A DNA stretch of 64,000 nt from DMER64 sp964554535 (GTDB taxonomy: Bacteria > Bacteroidota > Bacteroidia > Bacteroidales > UBA932): NCBI GenBank assembly GCA_964554535.1, contig CAZKPB010000006.1, positions 1 through 64,000 of the forward strand. The letters are read 5' to 3'. The position numbers and the translations under genes are program-made. The notes beneath the pieces are model-generated. The model worked only from the letters and a program-made list of their open reading frames with translations, was not told the DNA's origin and did not search any database. Shown one piece after another: positions 44,101 through 53,495 of the stretch; the first letter of the stretch is position 1, and each line of letters begins with the position of its first letter.

Positions 44101-44349
44101 TTCCACGGAGGTATACCCTACATAACTGAATACCAGGGTAGCGTTGGAAGGACAAGTGATGGTGTAGTTCCCGTCATAATCTGCAACTTGTGCGGTGCGT
44201 TGTCCCTGAACAAGGATAGTGGCACCCGGAAGCGACTGTCCGTCAGCCGCATCTGTAACCTTACCCGTTATCTGGATGTTTTGCGCCGTTGCCATGGAGC
44301 AAACGCCCAAAAACAAGCAGGTCAAGATTGATCTGAGTTTTTTCATCAT
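41146..44349 (-). CDS. SusC/RagA-family TonB-linked outer-membrane transporter
   Basis: A 1067-residue transporter. Signal peptide to about residue 23 (SMATAQ), a carboxypeptidase-like domain (25-105: ITGKVTDAADGQSLPGATI), then a TonB-dependent plug with LDEVIITALGITREKKSIG, SRIIIRGNSSLGSNDPLIVIDGVP and AALYGMRAGNGVILITTKSG, and a large barrel. These are standard SusC signatures. It pairs with the SusD gene that follows by 19 bp. A full promoter lies at 44414-44444. Confidence 0.95.
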   Translation of the reverse strand: MMKKLRSILTCLFLGVCSMATAQNIQITGKVTDAADGQSLPGATILVQGQRTAQVADYDGNYTITCPSNATLVFSYVGYTSVEVAVNGRSVINVEMSAANVLDEVIITALGITREKKSIGAAIQDVKSDAITKSGHQNVSSALSGRVAGMQVTASGGAIGASSRIIIRGNSSLGSNDPLIVIDGVPMTNDNYAQNSVDYGSGLYDINPEDIENISVLKGGSAALYGMRAGNGVILITTKSGKNAKEGVSISYNGNFTMDQMYNLPKLQNSYGQGYDGAEFSYKNSGYEGSYSDWVYNELGYNDLSSYLGADESWGPRLDVGLMIPQWDSPVVNGVHTATPWVSHPNNIKEFYQNGFSMNHNVSVTTRGDKATTRASLGLRDQKGTLPNTDQKRISAQVNTNMDINKYISFDLSMNYTRTQSDNLPMNAYDAGNPLQSLLQWFGRQVDMQSLKNTWDKGNDPYTGKPWNWNPDYHQNPYYSMYNNTNNFERNRLMGKSSLWIKPTDWLKLEGRMGYDYYDTYTKQVVLYHTDNPDGGFWAYNRKNANLEADFLAYFDKTIGDNLLSINVVAGANFRDQQYKSSSLTASSLVVPGVYTVSNAAGTPGTGMDTSHIRSNSVYGNLSLGFKGMLYVDASARQDWSSTIADPIFYPSITGSWIITETFPSLKGSVLEFLKVRGGWTKVGSATDAYQTSRYYSSVGYSINGSNQYQNPTTYPPAGLRPESVVTSEVGLEASFLNGRLGFDVALYDKTTTDQILSAEVSRATGFSSMKINAGEFNNKGIEVQVKATPVKTRDFKWDVTVNWSKDKSKIVSLYQDKETGEHLLTTYNMGSEWSVYNQARVGEAWGSLVGTGSMKDENGNIIVGSNGLPLRQSNMVLGNVNTDWLAGLALDFQWKNLSFGAMLDFRKGGDVFSVSQMFTTYTGQYAYTAANGVRENGVVYGKDIFDFKKFVKQDGTPNDIVVEPNTAFANFYNNRELCIFDGSYVKLKDFYVTYTFPSTMFSPTSIVKALNVSLVGNNVAILWVHESNIARIDPESSVNASNGKVGLESNSHLPTRSLGIKVGITF

Positions 44350-44413
44350 CGGTTGTTTTAAATTAATAAAAGGTTAATGGTTCTTGGTTTCTAATTTCTA
44401 TTTATTCGCAAAA

Positions 44414-44444
44414 CAAAATTATTGAATTAGTTGACTAAATACAA
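44414..44444 (-). promoter_or_regulatory. Bacteroidota promoter for SusC1/SusD1
   Basis: On the minus strand TTG (44444-44442), 20-bp spacer, TAATTTTG (44421-44414). It lies 64 bp before the SusC ATG. The rest of the 272-bp gap 44350-44621 holds a terminator and AT-rich DNA without a gene. Confidence 0.65.
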
Positions 44445-44565
44445 CTATTGGTTTGAAAGCAAAAATTTTCTCTATTGGCGCTGGTTTAACTTAATAAAAT
44501 AGCCGTTTTGTAAATTTCAGTTACTATTTGTAAGGCAAAAGAAGTTTGCCCGTTTTGCCTGCGCC

Positions 44566-44598
44566 AAAAAAAATGAGGGTCTCCCTAAGGAAACCCTC
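44566..44598 (-). terminator. Terminator after the SusC2-SusD2-lipoprotein operon
   Basis: Stem 44575-44584 with 44589-44598 (one mismatch), followed on the minus strand by eight T residues. It is 24 bp after the lipoprotein stop and separates the two SusC/SusD units into distinct transcripts. Confidence 0.82.
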
Positions 44599-44621
44599 AA
44601 AATGTCAAGCAAGTATACTTA

Positions 44622-45539
44622 TTATAATATCTCGTTCAAATCCGGACCACCGGGAAAAGACAGGTAGCAAGGGTACTTACCAAAACCTCCCAGGCCGTCA
44701 ATATAATAATAAGGTACCAGTCTGGCTACGTCATTTTCCGAGTTAACAGACAGGAACTGGCTGTCAGCATCGCTGTTAGCAGGGTTGCGCACAGACGGCA
44801 AATACGCTTTAATACTGGAGGTGGGATCACCCGGGGTATAAATAAGTCCGGTATACCAGAATTTATCCCAGGACAGATGTACACCATCTTCTTTTACCCA
44901 GAATTCAATGTATTCGCTTTTGGGACCGCCAATGTTTTCAGCAGACCAGACCGCAGCCAATTGAGCGTTGTTAGCATACGGTTTCATAATTCTGTACAAC
45001 TCGGGACGTACTCCGTTATGAAGCACTTCCACTTCCTGAATCCCATAACTGTCACTTGACATAAGAGCCAGCTGGTCAAACCATTGTCCCATACCAAGAG
45101 ATTCCCAGGGGTTTACGTAAACCGAGAAGAAGTAGGTACTCAGACCGTAAGGAGTGGTTTCTTTTCCCAAGGTAAGATTTAGGTCGTAAGTTTCTCCTCT
45201 TTGAAATTTGGATGCATCAAAAGTAATCACAAGATCCGTTGTCTTTTGACCCGCAGCAAATTCCACGGTAGCAGGTACATTGAATCCGGAAGCTGCTTCT
45301 GCAATAACAGGCACACTCAAGGCAGACCCACTCTCAACACGGGTAACAGGAACAGCAATAGGTTTTGTCTCGTCCAAGTTGATGGTGCCGACAGGAACCG
45401 TATTCGGGAAAAACACCTGTGCACCGGCAGGTACCTCGCCGGGTACATATTCCGGTGACTTTTCAACGCAGGAAACAGCCAGGAATATAGTGGATACGAG
45501 TATGGCGTATAGTATATTATTTCTTGTTTTCATATTCAT
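44622..45539 (-). CDS. SusD-linked lipoprotein of unknown function
   Basis: A 305-residue lipoprotein (lipobox LAVSC, Cys 24 from the 45539 start). Residues about 30-145 look like a beta-sandwich of the Calx-beta/DUF1735 type (TKPIAVPVTRVESGSALSVPV, then AGQKTTDLVITFDASKF). The rest has many aromatic residues (WESLGMGQWFDQLAL, GLGGFGKYPCYLSFPGG) and no enzyme motif. It starts 5 bp after SusD2 stops and so is likely an accessory surface binding protein of that unit, in the position of SusE. The ATG at 45533 is equally possible. Confidence 0.8.
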   Translation of the reverse strand: MNMKTRNNILYAILVSTIFLAVSCVEKSPEYVPGEVPAGAQVFFPNTVPVGTINLDETKPIAVPVTRVESGSALSVPVIAEAASGFNVPATVEFAAGQKTTDLVITFDASKFQRGETYDLNLTLGKETTPYGLSTYFFSVYVNPWESLGMGQWFDQLALMSSDSYGIQEVEVLHNGVRPELYRIMKPYANNAQLAAVWSAENIGGPKSEYIEFWVKEDGVHLSWDKFWYTGLIYTPGDPTSSIKAYLPSVRNPANSDADSQFLSVNSENDVARLVPYYYIDGLGGFGKYPCYLSFPGGPDLNEIL

Positions 45540-45544
45540 AATTG

Positions 45545-47248
45545 TTATTTAACATTGCTGACAGTGTTAGTCGGGTCCGGATTGTTGGGGGTGGTCATTA
45601 CACCGTCAATTTCGGTCGGGACTTCGTCAGATTTAATAATATAGTCGTTGTTTTCCAATTCGGAAATAGGAATACAGAGGTTCCAGTAAGGACTTACTTC
45701 TTCAATATCGTACTTCTGTGTCTGATGAATGGTGTTAGCGCCTTCATACCAGGTCTTGATACCCGGTCTGATACGTTTGGCGTCAAAGTAACCTACTCCT
45801 TCACCCCAGAATTCCACGCGTTTCTGATAGAGCACTTCTTCCTGGAAATTTTTAACAAAACCTTTGTTGAAAGAAGCGGCTGCTTCTGCATAGGAGTAAT
45901 CGGGGTCACGATATTGGTTCATAAAAGATTCCAGCAAGGCAGCACCGGCCGCTTCACCGTCTTTCATACCCACCGCTTCGGCTTCAATCAGATACATTTC
46001 TTCTACACGCATAATGGGGAAGTCAACGGCCCCGCCAATACTGTAGGTTTGCCAATCGCCCGCCTTGCAACGGATCTTGAACGACATATAGTCAGGAAGA
46101 TCTTCAAAGGGATAAGCATCAAGGAAACCGGCTTGGTCACCCCATTTGTAATAATCCTCATCATAGGTGGCTCTGTCCGGGTCAATGAAGGATTGTTTTC
46201 TGAAGTCAGAACGGTTCATTCTGTCATAAAGCCAGCGGTTGAGCGCCAGTTTTGTGAGTGAATTGTAGCCCCAGTCAGATTCTCCGGCAAGAAAACCGGT
46301 AGGATTACACAGGTTCCCCATGTTGTTGGCGGAAATGTTGTAATACCACATCCAGGAGTTGTTGCCACTGGCGTCGCAGAAGGCTTTGGTAGGATCGGTC
46401 CATTGGGATTCGGTAAGAGGAGTCTTGCCGGAAGCATCAATGGCCTTTCTTGCATACAAGGCGGCGTTGGGATAATCGGCCATAGCCAGATACATACGGG
46501 CCTTGATACCGTATACCACTGCCAGAGACGGGTAGCGACCGTTGGTAGGTGTATAGTTTGCAAAAAGTTCTTCCGCTTTATCCAGGTCGGCAAGCACAAG
46601 AGCGGAAACCGCTTCCTTGGGTGCTCTCGCGGTTTTGTATTCACTTTCGGGCTCGGCGCTTGAAAGCACAATGGGAATGGTAAGTCCCTGGATGGCCGAT
46701 ACATCGGTGTATTTGTTGGCTGCGGGAAGGTAAATGTTATATAGGTCATGATACATCAACGCACGGTAGGTGTAGGCGGTTCCCAGATAACCTTTCTTTT
46801 CATCATTCAATTCGGAGTAAGGAGTTTCGCAGAGAGGCCCGATAATATCATTGGCGGATTTAATCATTTTGTACAATGACATGAAAGGAACGGTAGAACG
46901 GTTGTTCTCATAGTTCATAACATATCCGTAGGCTCCGGTATATCCCGTCCACCAGTCATAACCAATGGTGGCAGAGTTGTTGACCATATCACAAGTCATA
47001 CGGGAGTAAGTAATCAAAAGACCGGCGTATGAGATGTCGAATTCAAGCTGGTTGCCTGATCCAAAGAAGAAATACGGCTGATATGTTTGGGCAACAATAC
47101 CGTCAACAGAAGCTCCCAATGCGATAGGACTTTCCGCAATCTGATTGGATGTGGCAGCCCCTTCCAGCGGGAAAGTTTCTTTTATACAGCTGGTAAATGT
47201 ACTTGCAATAGTCAAAATAAGCACACTTGTTCTTAAAATATTTTTCAT
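45545..47248 (-). CDS. SusD/RagB-family nutrient-binding lipoprotein
   Basis: A 567-residue surface lipoprotein (lipobox TFTSC, Cys 21) of the RagB/SusD family with the TPR-rich fold. Recognisable parts: YKMIKSANDIIG, GTAYTYRALMYHDLYNIYLPAA, VYGIKARMYLAMADYPNAALYARKAID and the C-terminal CIPISELENND. It should partner the SusC protein encoded 18 bp upstream. Ligand unknown. Confidence 0.93.
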   Translation of the reverse strand: MKNILRTSVLILTIASTFTSCIKETFPLEGAATSNQIAESPIALGASVDGIVAQTYQPYFFFGSGNQLEFDISYAGLLITYSRMTCDMVNNSATIGYDWWTGYTGAYGYVMNYENNRSTVPFMSLYKMIKSANDIIGPLCETPYSELNDEKKGYLGTAYTYRALMYHDLYNIYLPAANKYTDVSAIQGLTIPIVLSSAEPESEYKTARAPKEAVSALVLADLDKAEELFANYTPTNGRYPSLAVVYGIKARMYLAMADYPNAALYARKAIDASGKTPLTESQWTDPTKAFCDASGNNSWMWYYNISANNMGNLCNPTGFLAGESDWGYNSLTKLALNRWLYDRMNRSDFRKQSFIDPDRATYDEDYYKWGDQAGFLDAYPFEDLPDYMSFKIRCKAGDWQTYSIGGAVDFPIMRVEEMYLIEAEAVGMKDGEAAGAALLESFMNQYRDPDYSYAEAAASFNKGFVKNFQEEVLYQKRVEFWGEGVGYFDAKRIRPGIKTWYEGANTIHQTQKYDIEEVSPYWNLCIPISELENNDYIIKSDEVPTEIDGVMTTPNNPDPTNTVSNVK

Positions 47249-47266
47249 AATAATATATACTTATTT

Positions 47267-50200
47267 TTAGAATTTAATAGTGATACCTCCGGAGATAGTT
47301 CTCATAGGAGAATAGAAAGAAGCATCCGCACCCGTACTGAAACTTTGTCTTGGGTCAAATCCCTGACGAGCAGACCAGTAGAACACGTTTTCAGCTGCAA
47401 CATAGAGTCTCAGGGAAGAAATGAGCGCCTTCTTGGTAATGCGTTCGGGTAAGGTGTAGCCCAAGTTTACATTCTGAAGGTTCAAGAAACTGGCAGAAGT
47501 AAGGAAGCGGGTGGAAGCGGCGTTGCTATAGGAGTCGGCATATTGAAAACGGGGGATGTTTGAAGAAGTATTCTCGGGTGTCCAGGCCTTCAACAAGTCG
47601 GCATGGTAGGCATAACCCGACTGTGAAGCGGTAGGTGAATACATCATGGTTCTGTAGGTACCGTCCGTCTGTTTGCCGCCAAGCTGATAGGTAAAGTTGA
47701 TGGCAAAGTCAAAACCGTAGGCTTTCAAAGAAGTACCAAAACCACCGTATACGGGGGCCAACGTGGAACTATGGGTCAAATATTTGGTGGCATTTGAATA
47801 AACATCGGTGGTTTCCCTTCCGGTAACCTTACCGCTTTCATCGGTAACATTCTTATACCACAATGATTTACCGTTGTTGTCCAAACCGGCAAATTCATAC
47901 TGATACCAAGTATACATGGGCACACCTTCCGCAATGAAGAAACCGTCTGAAGTAAAACCTTCATAGGTGTTGCCTTCAGCATCGTAAACCTTGCTGTCCT
48001 TCACGTTGTCGGCCAATGAAACCACTTTGTTTTTCAAATAGGTAACATTCAAATTCACATTCCATTGAACGTTCTTGTTGTTCACAATGTTAAAATTGAA
48101 GTCACCTTCAACGCCCTGGTTGAGCATATCACCCACGTTTTTGTAGATATTGCGGTATCCCTGAGAAGGAGCTACCGGAGTGGGGAACAACATATCGGTG
48201 GTTTGTCTGTTGAAGTAGTCAATACTACCGCTCACAGCACCGTTAAGCAAAGTGAATTCAAAGCCGGCATTGGCATTGGCGCTTGTTTCCCAGGTAATAT
48301 CCTGATTACCTTTTGAATCGAAAATGGTAGATACATTGCCGTCTGAAGGCACAATGCTGAACACGTCCACATATCTGTAGGCACCGATGTCGTCATTACC
48401 CTGGCTACCGTAAGAAGCCTTGAGTTTGAATTCGTCCACCCAGGGAGCGTCAAACCAGCTTTCCTTGCTCATAATCCAAGCGGCACCGGCTGACCAGAAG
48501 TTACCCCAGCGGCTGTCGGGATGGAACCGGGAAGAAGCATCTCTACGGAAGGATCCGGAAGCGAAGAAACGTTCTGCATAGTCATACTGGGCACGTACAA
48601 AGTAACCTTCATTGTTGTATTCGGTCTGGTAAGATGAAGCGCTCTGGCCGTCCACTACGGCACCGTCAAGTTCTTTGTTCTTGTCAGAAAACATCTTGCT
48701 CTTGCCTGCGCCTAATTCATAATATTTTCTATTGTAATATTCGTGACCCAACAGGGCGGTAACGCGGTGTTTGCCAAAGAGGTGGTTATAGTTGAGCAAT
48801 TGCTGGGTGTTCCAAGCGTACTGACGGGTATGATACATCTCAACCGTACCGCCGGTGGTTCTGAACTGGCCATAATACTGGTTGTATACGTAGTTGGAGC
48901 GGGTTTCGTCAAGGTTGGCGGAACCGTTTATAGTAAACGTAAAGTCTTTGAGAAAATCAATATCCATATAGCCCTGAACCACGGCGGCATTACCTTCCGC
49001 GTTGTTGGTGTTCAGTTTGTTGGCTAGCAGAGGGTTGGCATCGGTGATAAACGGACGGGCCGTTCCGGGAATACCGCCCAATGAAATATTGCCATTACCA
49101 TGGTCCATCATTTCAATGCCGTTAGCATCTTTATAGATGCTGCCGTCCGCATTTCTGATCCACAGAGGATAGATGGGGGCCATCTGCGAGGTGTAAGCCC
49201 ATACGTTGGCGGTAGAAGAACTGCTACCGTTGTTTCCAAGCGAATTGGAGTTGAATTTGGCGTAAGACATATTGGCACCGACTTTCATCCAGTCTTTTGC
49301 CTGGTAATCCGCTTTCAAACGGGCAGAAAGACGCTGATGGTCAGAGTTCTCTGTAATACCTTGGTTGTCAAGGTATGAAAGAGAAGAATAATAAGACAGT
49401 TTGTTTTCGGCACCCGATACGGAAAGGGTGTATTCCTGTCTGACCCCTTTGCGGTAGGCGTATTCGGACCAGTCGTCGGGCTGTACCAGAAAGTCTCCGC
49501 TGACGTGACCCATAATGGCATTGGGGTTCAACTTGCCATTGGAACCAATCAACATTTGATTTTCGGGAACATCAAAGATTTGATAACCGGTACCCCCGTC
49601 GGGAGCAGAGTTGATGTTCTGGTTGGCCAACATATGCGCCACTGCAGGATTGAGTCCCAGGCCGTCCTGCGCCGTATAATAATTATACAGCGCTTTGTAA
49701 TGCTGTTCATAATAAGCTCTGGGGTCATCCAAAGTAACGTATTCCTGAAGAGCCTTGGTATTCACACCATATTTTGCGTCAAAAGAAACCGTGGCGGTTC
49801 CCTGTTTGGCTTTCTTGGTGGTAATCATGATAACCCCATTGGCACCACGAGCGCCGTAAAGAGCATTGGAAGCAGCGTCCTTGAGTACAGTCATACTTTC
49901 AATATCGTTGGGAGCGATATTGTTCATATCACCGTCATAAGGAGTACCGTCCACAACAATCAGAGGATCATTGCCCGCATATACGGAACTGATACCGCGG
50001 ATGCGGATTTTGGGAGAAGATCCGGGAGCTCCGTTATCAGAAGTAATCTGCACACCGGCAACTTGACCCGCAAGAGCGCTGGTTACGTTGGACACCTGAG
50101 AGCGTGACAGCTTTTCATCATTAATCACTTTAGCCGATCCGGTAAAGGATTCTTTGGTGGATGTACCAAAAGCCACCACAATAACGTCTTCCAGATACTG

Positions 50201-50500
50201 GACATCCGTTTGGAGCGCTATGTCAATCTTTGTCCTTCCGTTAACTGGAATTTCCGCATTTTTATAACCCAGAAAAGTAACAACCAGCACCCCGTCTGAA
50301 GGGACTGAAATTTTATACATTCCCAAGTCGTCTGTCATAGTGTACACGGTGGAGCGTCCTTGGAGCAAAATAGTTGCTCCGGCTACAGCTTCTCCTGTAC
50401 TTTCATCAGTAACAATACCTGATACAGAAAGGTTCTGCCCAAAAGCGGTAGCAGTTACAATCAGTAACAGACTTGTTAAAATTAGTCTGATTCTTTTCAT
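47267..50500 (-). CDS. SusC/RagA-family TonB-linked outer-membrane transporter
   Basis: A 1077-residue transporter with signal peptide (cleavage near ATAFGQ), a carboxypeptidase-like domain (VSGIVTDESTGEAVAGATI), the motif LEDVIVVAFGTSTKESFTG before the plug, the SusC plug patterns IRIRGISSVYAGNDPLIVVDG and NALYGARGANGVIMITTK, and a large barrel with a terminal GGITIKF. It is the first gene of SusC2-SusD2-lipoprotein. The protein differs widely from the SusC at 41146, so the two units probably take up different molecules. Confidence 0.95.
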   Translation of the reverse strand: MKRIRLILTSLLLIVTATAFGQNLSVSGIVTDESTGEAVAGATILLQGRSTVYTMTDDLGMYKISVPSDGVLVVTFLGYKNAEIPVNGRTKIDIALQTDVQYLEDVIVVAFGTSTKESFTGSAKVINDEKLSRSQVSNVTSALAGQVAGVQITSDNGAPGSSPKIRIRGISSVYAGNDPLIVVDGTPYDGDMNNIAPNDIESMTVLKDAASNALYGARGANGVIMITTKKAKQGTATVSFDAKYGVNTKALQEYVTLDDPRAYYEQHYKALYNYYTAQDGLGLNPAVAHMLANQNINSAPDGGTGYQIFDVPENQMLIGSNGKLNPNAIMGHVSGDFLVQPDDWSEYAYRKGVRQEYTLSVSGAENKLSYYSSLSYLDNQGITENSDHQRLSARLKADYQAKDWMKVGANMSYAKFNSNSLGNNGSSSSTANVWAYTSQMAPIYPLWIRNADGSIYKDANGIEMMDHGNGNISLGGIPGTARPFITDANPLLANKLNTNNAEGNAAVVQGYMDIDFLKDFTFTINGSANLDETRSNYVYNQYYGQFRTTGGTVEMYHTRQYAWNTQQLLNYNHLFGKHRVTALLGHEYYNRKYYELGAGKSKMFSDKNKELDGAVVDGQSASSYQTEYNNEGYFVRAQYDYAERFFASGSFRRDASSRFHPDSRWGNFWSAGAAWIMSKESWFDAPWVDEFKLKASYGSQGNDDIGAYRYVDVFSIVPSDGNVSTIFDSKGNQDITWETSANANAGFEFTLLNGAVSGSIDYFNRQTTDMLFPTPVAPSQGYRNIYKNVGDMLNQGVEGDFNFNIVNNKNVQWNVNLNVTYLKNKVVSLADNVKDSKVYDAEGNTYEGFTSDGFFIAEGVPMYTWYQYEFAGLDNNGKSLWYKNVTDESGKVTGRETTDVYSNATKYLTHSSTLAPVYGGFGTSLKAYGFDFAINFTYQLGGKQTDGTYRTMMYSPTASQSGYAYHADLLKAWTPENTSSNIPRFQYADSYSNAASTRFLTSASFLNLQNVNLGYTLPERITKKALISSLRLYVAAENVFYWSARQGFDPRQSFSTGADASFYSPMRTISGGITIKF

Positions 50501-50598
50501 GTAGATAATGTTTTAGGATAGTTAGTAAATCAATTAAAATTAGTATTAATAAGTTGCAAGCATTAATTCATACTTTGTTTTTTCCATAATGAATTCTA

Positions 50599-50629
50599 CA
50601 AATTTAATATAATGATTCCTAATTACAAA
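50599..50629 (-). promoter_or_regulatory. Bacteroidota promoter for SusC2/SusD2
   Basis: On the minus strand TTTG (50629-50626), 19-bp spacer, TAAATTTG (50606-50599). Leader about 95 bases. The 347-bp gap 50501-50847 is AT-rich and holds this promoter and the divergent one at 50809; I see no gene in it. Confidence 0.7.
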
Positions 50630-50808
50630 ATTTATTATTAACTCTCTCACCGCCCCAAATTGGGGAAAATAAACCGTTTTGCAATGTTTCAATTTATCAA
50701 CATCAAGGATTTTCAACACTTTTAAATAAAGTAATAGCAAATAGCTGTTTTTGACTTTTAAATCATTACCAAAGTAAAATCTTCCATTTTTTCTGTGGGG
50801 ATAGTTGT

Positions 50809-50816
50809 TACATTTG
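50809..50816 (+). promoter_or_regulatory. Putative -7 box (TACATTTG) for the S8 peptidase operon
   Basis: TAnnTTTG match 31 bp before the ATG at 50848. The -33 side is T-rich (50787-50792) without a clean TTTG. Confidence 0.55.
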
Positions 50817-50847
50817 TATAATTATTCAAAAATACAAACCATACTCT

Positions 50848-53484
50848 ATGCAAAAAAGATTTTGGGTAACGCTTCTGCTACTGACTTCCATAGCAGCTTG
50901 CAGTCGGCAGGAACCGCTCACCGAACCTGCTGCCGGCTATTCCACAGAAACCCTTTCCACTGACAACGGCATCACCACTGCCTTGAAAGGTCATATAAGA
51001 ATCAAGACAGAACGGGAGATTCCCTCCGTAGGAGCCGCCAATGCGCTCTTCCCCTATTTGAAAATCACCTCCCTGCAACGCACCTTCCCCTATTGCGGTA
51101 AATTTGAAGCCCGCACGCGGGCGGAAGGGCTGCACCTATGGTATGACATTACTTTTGATCCTTCCGTATCACTGACAAAAGCAGGTGAGGAAATAGCCAA
51201 CACAAAAGAAGTGACCCATATAGAATATATCCGCCCCGTAGAACCGGATGACAATGAAATAATCTATCCTTTCAACGACCCCAAACTAAACAAACAGTGG
51301 CATTTCTTTAATCCGGGCACCACCACCGACTATGCTTCCGGTTGCGACATCAACCTGTTTCCCGCCTGGGAAATCACTACCGGCAGCCCGGAGGTCATAG
51401 TGGCCATCACGGACAGCGGTATACAGTGGGACCACGAAGACCTTGCCCCCAATATGTGGATCAACCAGGCCGAGTTTTACGGTACCAAGGGTGTGGACGA
51501 TGATGGGAACGGCTACGAGGACGACATCTACGGATACAATTTCACCGTACCCGGCAGCAGCAGTATGACCGGCACCCTTGAACCGTGCGACCACGGTACC
51601 CACGTAGCCGGCATTGTGAGCGCCGTCAATAACAACGGCCTGGGTACCTGCGGAATTGCCGGAGGTGATGACCAACATCCCGGCGTACGCCTTATGTCCT
51701 GCCAGATTATTGACGACCACAATAATCCGGCCTACTCCTCGGCCGCCATTAAATATTCCGCAGACAACGGGGCCGTCATCTCGCAAAACAGCTGGCATTC
51801 AAAAGATGCCACCGAGCTGGACGAATCCATGAAACAGGCCATAGACTATTTTGTAAAATACGCAGGTGTGGATGAAAACAACGTACAAACCGGTCCCATG
51901 AGGGGCGGCATTGTCATTTTTGCAGCCGGTAACGAGAACACGGACCACGTATATCCCGGTATGTACGACGGAGTTCTTAGCGTGGCCGCTTTAGGTCCCG
52001 GCTTCCAGAAAGCCTCGTACTCCAATTACGGCGACTGGGTGGACCTTGCCGCTCCCGGCGGGGATGACACGTCAGCCGGCAAAGCCTACGTAACCAGCAC
52101 CCTCACCGGCAACAACTATGGCGGTATGATAGGCACTTCCCAGGCCTGCCCTCACGTTTCCGGCGTGGCTGCCCTGATTGTTTCCAAATACGGCAAGGAA
52201 GGCTTCACCAACGCCATGTTGCGTGATATTCTGGTAAACAACACCAAAAACATTGACGCCTACAACCCGCGCTATGCGGGCCGGATTGGCAGCGGTCTGG
52301 TAGACGCCCTGCAGTGCCTTACCTCGGACGGTCCTCAGGCACCCAATCCCGTAACGGAGGTTCATACCGATATATTGTCCAACTCGGTAACCCTCTCCTG
52401 GATAATACCCTCCGACCCCGACAGCAAGCGGGCCTTTGCATTTGACCTCTATGTCGCCGCCCGCTCCATAGACACGGCCGAGCTGAAAGCCCCCCTTGCG
52501 GACGATATTGAAATGTTCACGATATACAGTGAACGGAAATGGGCCGGGGACACCCTGTCCGCCACGTTGATTGATATGGAATTCAATACGGACTACTACT
52601 TCTGCCTTGTACCCTACGACAACCAGAACCACCGTGCCCCCGCCATCACCGGCATCAAGGCCTCCACGCTGGACAACCACGCCCCCGAAATCACGCCGGT
52701 AAGCGGCACTACTCTTTCCCTCAAAGCCTTTGAAACCAAGACCCTGGAATTTGTAATTGCCGAGCCGGACCACCACGACACCAAATACAAGTTTGTCGCC
52801 GGCTCCAGTGCCGCCAAGGTCAGTGCGACGGATAACCGAATCATCATGTCTGTCAACGGATTGCTGGCGCCTGCCGGCACCTATACCGCCACTTTGACGG
52901 TAAGTGACCCCTATGATGCCTCGGCCACGCTGGAAATCACGTATACCATTGCCCCCAATGGGGTTCCTGCCGTTTCCTCGCAACCGGCCAACATCTATAT
53001 GGGAAGCAAGAGTGAAACCGCCACCATTGACCTGGCATCGTGCTTCAAAGACCCGGACGGCGAACCGCTCACCTACACCGCCACACTGTCTTCACAGGCA
53101 AATATTGTCAAGACTTCCATCAGCGGCACCACGCTGAGCGTTCAGGGAAATACGTACGGCAACACCACGCTTTCCCTCACCGCATCCGATGCGCTGGGAG
53201 CCAAATGCATTTTGTACGTGGAAGTGCTGGTACGTGACGGATCGCAGGAAGTGGACCTCTACCCCACTCCGGTCAGCAAAACACTCTATATAAGAATGGG
53301 AGAGCCCACCCGGGCGGACGTAACCCTCTATTCCACCTCCGGAAGCAAAGTGTATGAAGGACGTCTGGAAATTGCCCCCTTTGCGCCGGCCAAAATTGAC
53401 ACGGACGCTTTGGCTGCCGGAGCCTATACGGTAGTCATCAAAACCAACGGCAAACAAATTCAACGTAATATTGTGAAGATCTAA
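50848..53484 (+). CDS. S8 (subtilisin) peptidase with C-terminal sorting-like domain
   Basis: An 878-residue exported serine protease. The N terminus has a hydrophobic signal ending in SIAAC (lipobox-like, Cys 18) and a propeptide-like region to about 130. The S8 triad is D189 (ITDSGIQW), H249 (DHGTHVAG) and S431 (GTSQACPHVSG; Met is more usual than Gln). Then come a fibronectin-III-like domain (about 500-605), two cadherin-like segments (about 610-800), and a final 75-residue module (YPTPVSKTLYIRMG ... AAGAYTVVIKTNGKQIQRNI) of the T9SS type A sorting-domain pattern. Possession of both a lipobox and a sorting domain is odd. A PorV/PorQ-like gene follows directly. Confidence 0.88.
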   Translation: MQKRFWVTLLLLTSIAACSRQEPLTEPAAGYSTETLSTDNGITTALKGHIRIKTEREIPSVGAANALFPYLKITSLQRTFPYCGKFEARTRAEGLHLWYDITFDPSVSLTKAGEEIANTKEVTHIEYIRPVEPDDNEIIYPFNDPKLNKQWHFFNPGTTTDYASGCDINLFPAWEITTGSPEVIVAITDSGIQWDHEDLAPNMWINQAEFYGTKGVDDDGNGYEDDIYGYNFTVPGSSSMTGTLEPCDHGTHVAGIVSAVNNNGLGTCGIAGGDDQHPGVRLMSCQIIDDHNNPAYSSAAIKYSADNGAVISQNSWHSKDATELDESMKQAIDYFVKYAGVDENNVQTGPMRGGIVIFAAGNENTDHVYPGMYDGVLSVAALGPGFQKASYSNYGDWVDLAAPGGDDTSAGKAYVTSTLTGNNYGGMIGTSQACPHVSGVAALIVSKYGKEGFTNAMLRDILVNNTKNIDAYNPRYAGRIGSGLVDALQCLTSDGPQAPNPVTEVHTDILSNSVTLSWIIPSDPDSKRAFAFDLYVAARSIDTAELKAPLADDIEMFTIYSERKWAGDTLSATLIDMEFNTDYYFCLVPYDNQNHRAPAITGIKASTLDNHAPEITPVSGTTLSLKAFETKTLEFVIAEPDHHDTKYKFVAGSSAAKVSATDNRIIMSVNGLLAPAGTYTATLTVSDPYDASATLEITYTIAPNGVPAVSSQPANIYMGSKSETATIDLASCFKDPDGEPLTYTATLSSQANIVKTSISGTTLSVQGNTYGNTTLSLTASDALGAKCILYVEVLVRDGSQEVDLYPTPVSKTLYIRMGEPTRADVTLYSTSGSKVYEGRLEIAPFAPAKIDTDALAAGAYTVVIKTNGKQIQRNIVKI

Positions 53485-53495
53485 TGGTAACCCTT

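Noticed and set aside
50546..50740. 64-residue minus-strand open frame between the SusC2 and S8 genes
   Set aside because: It overlaps the SusC2 promoter, is AT-rich by composition and has no family pattern. I treat the gap as regulatory.
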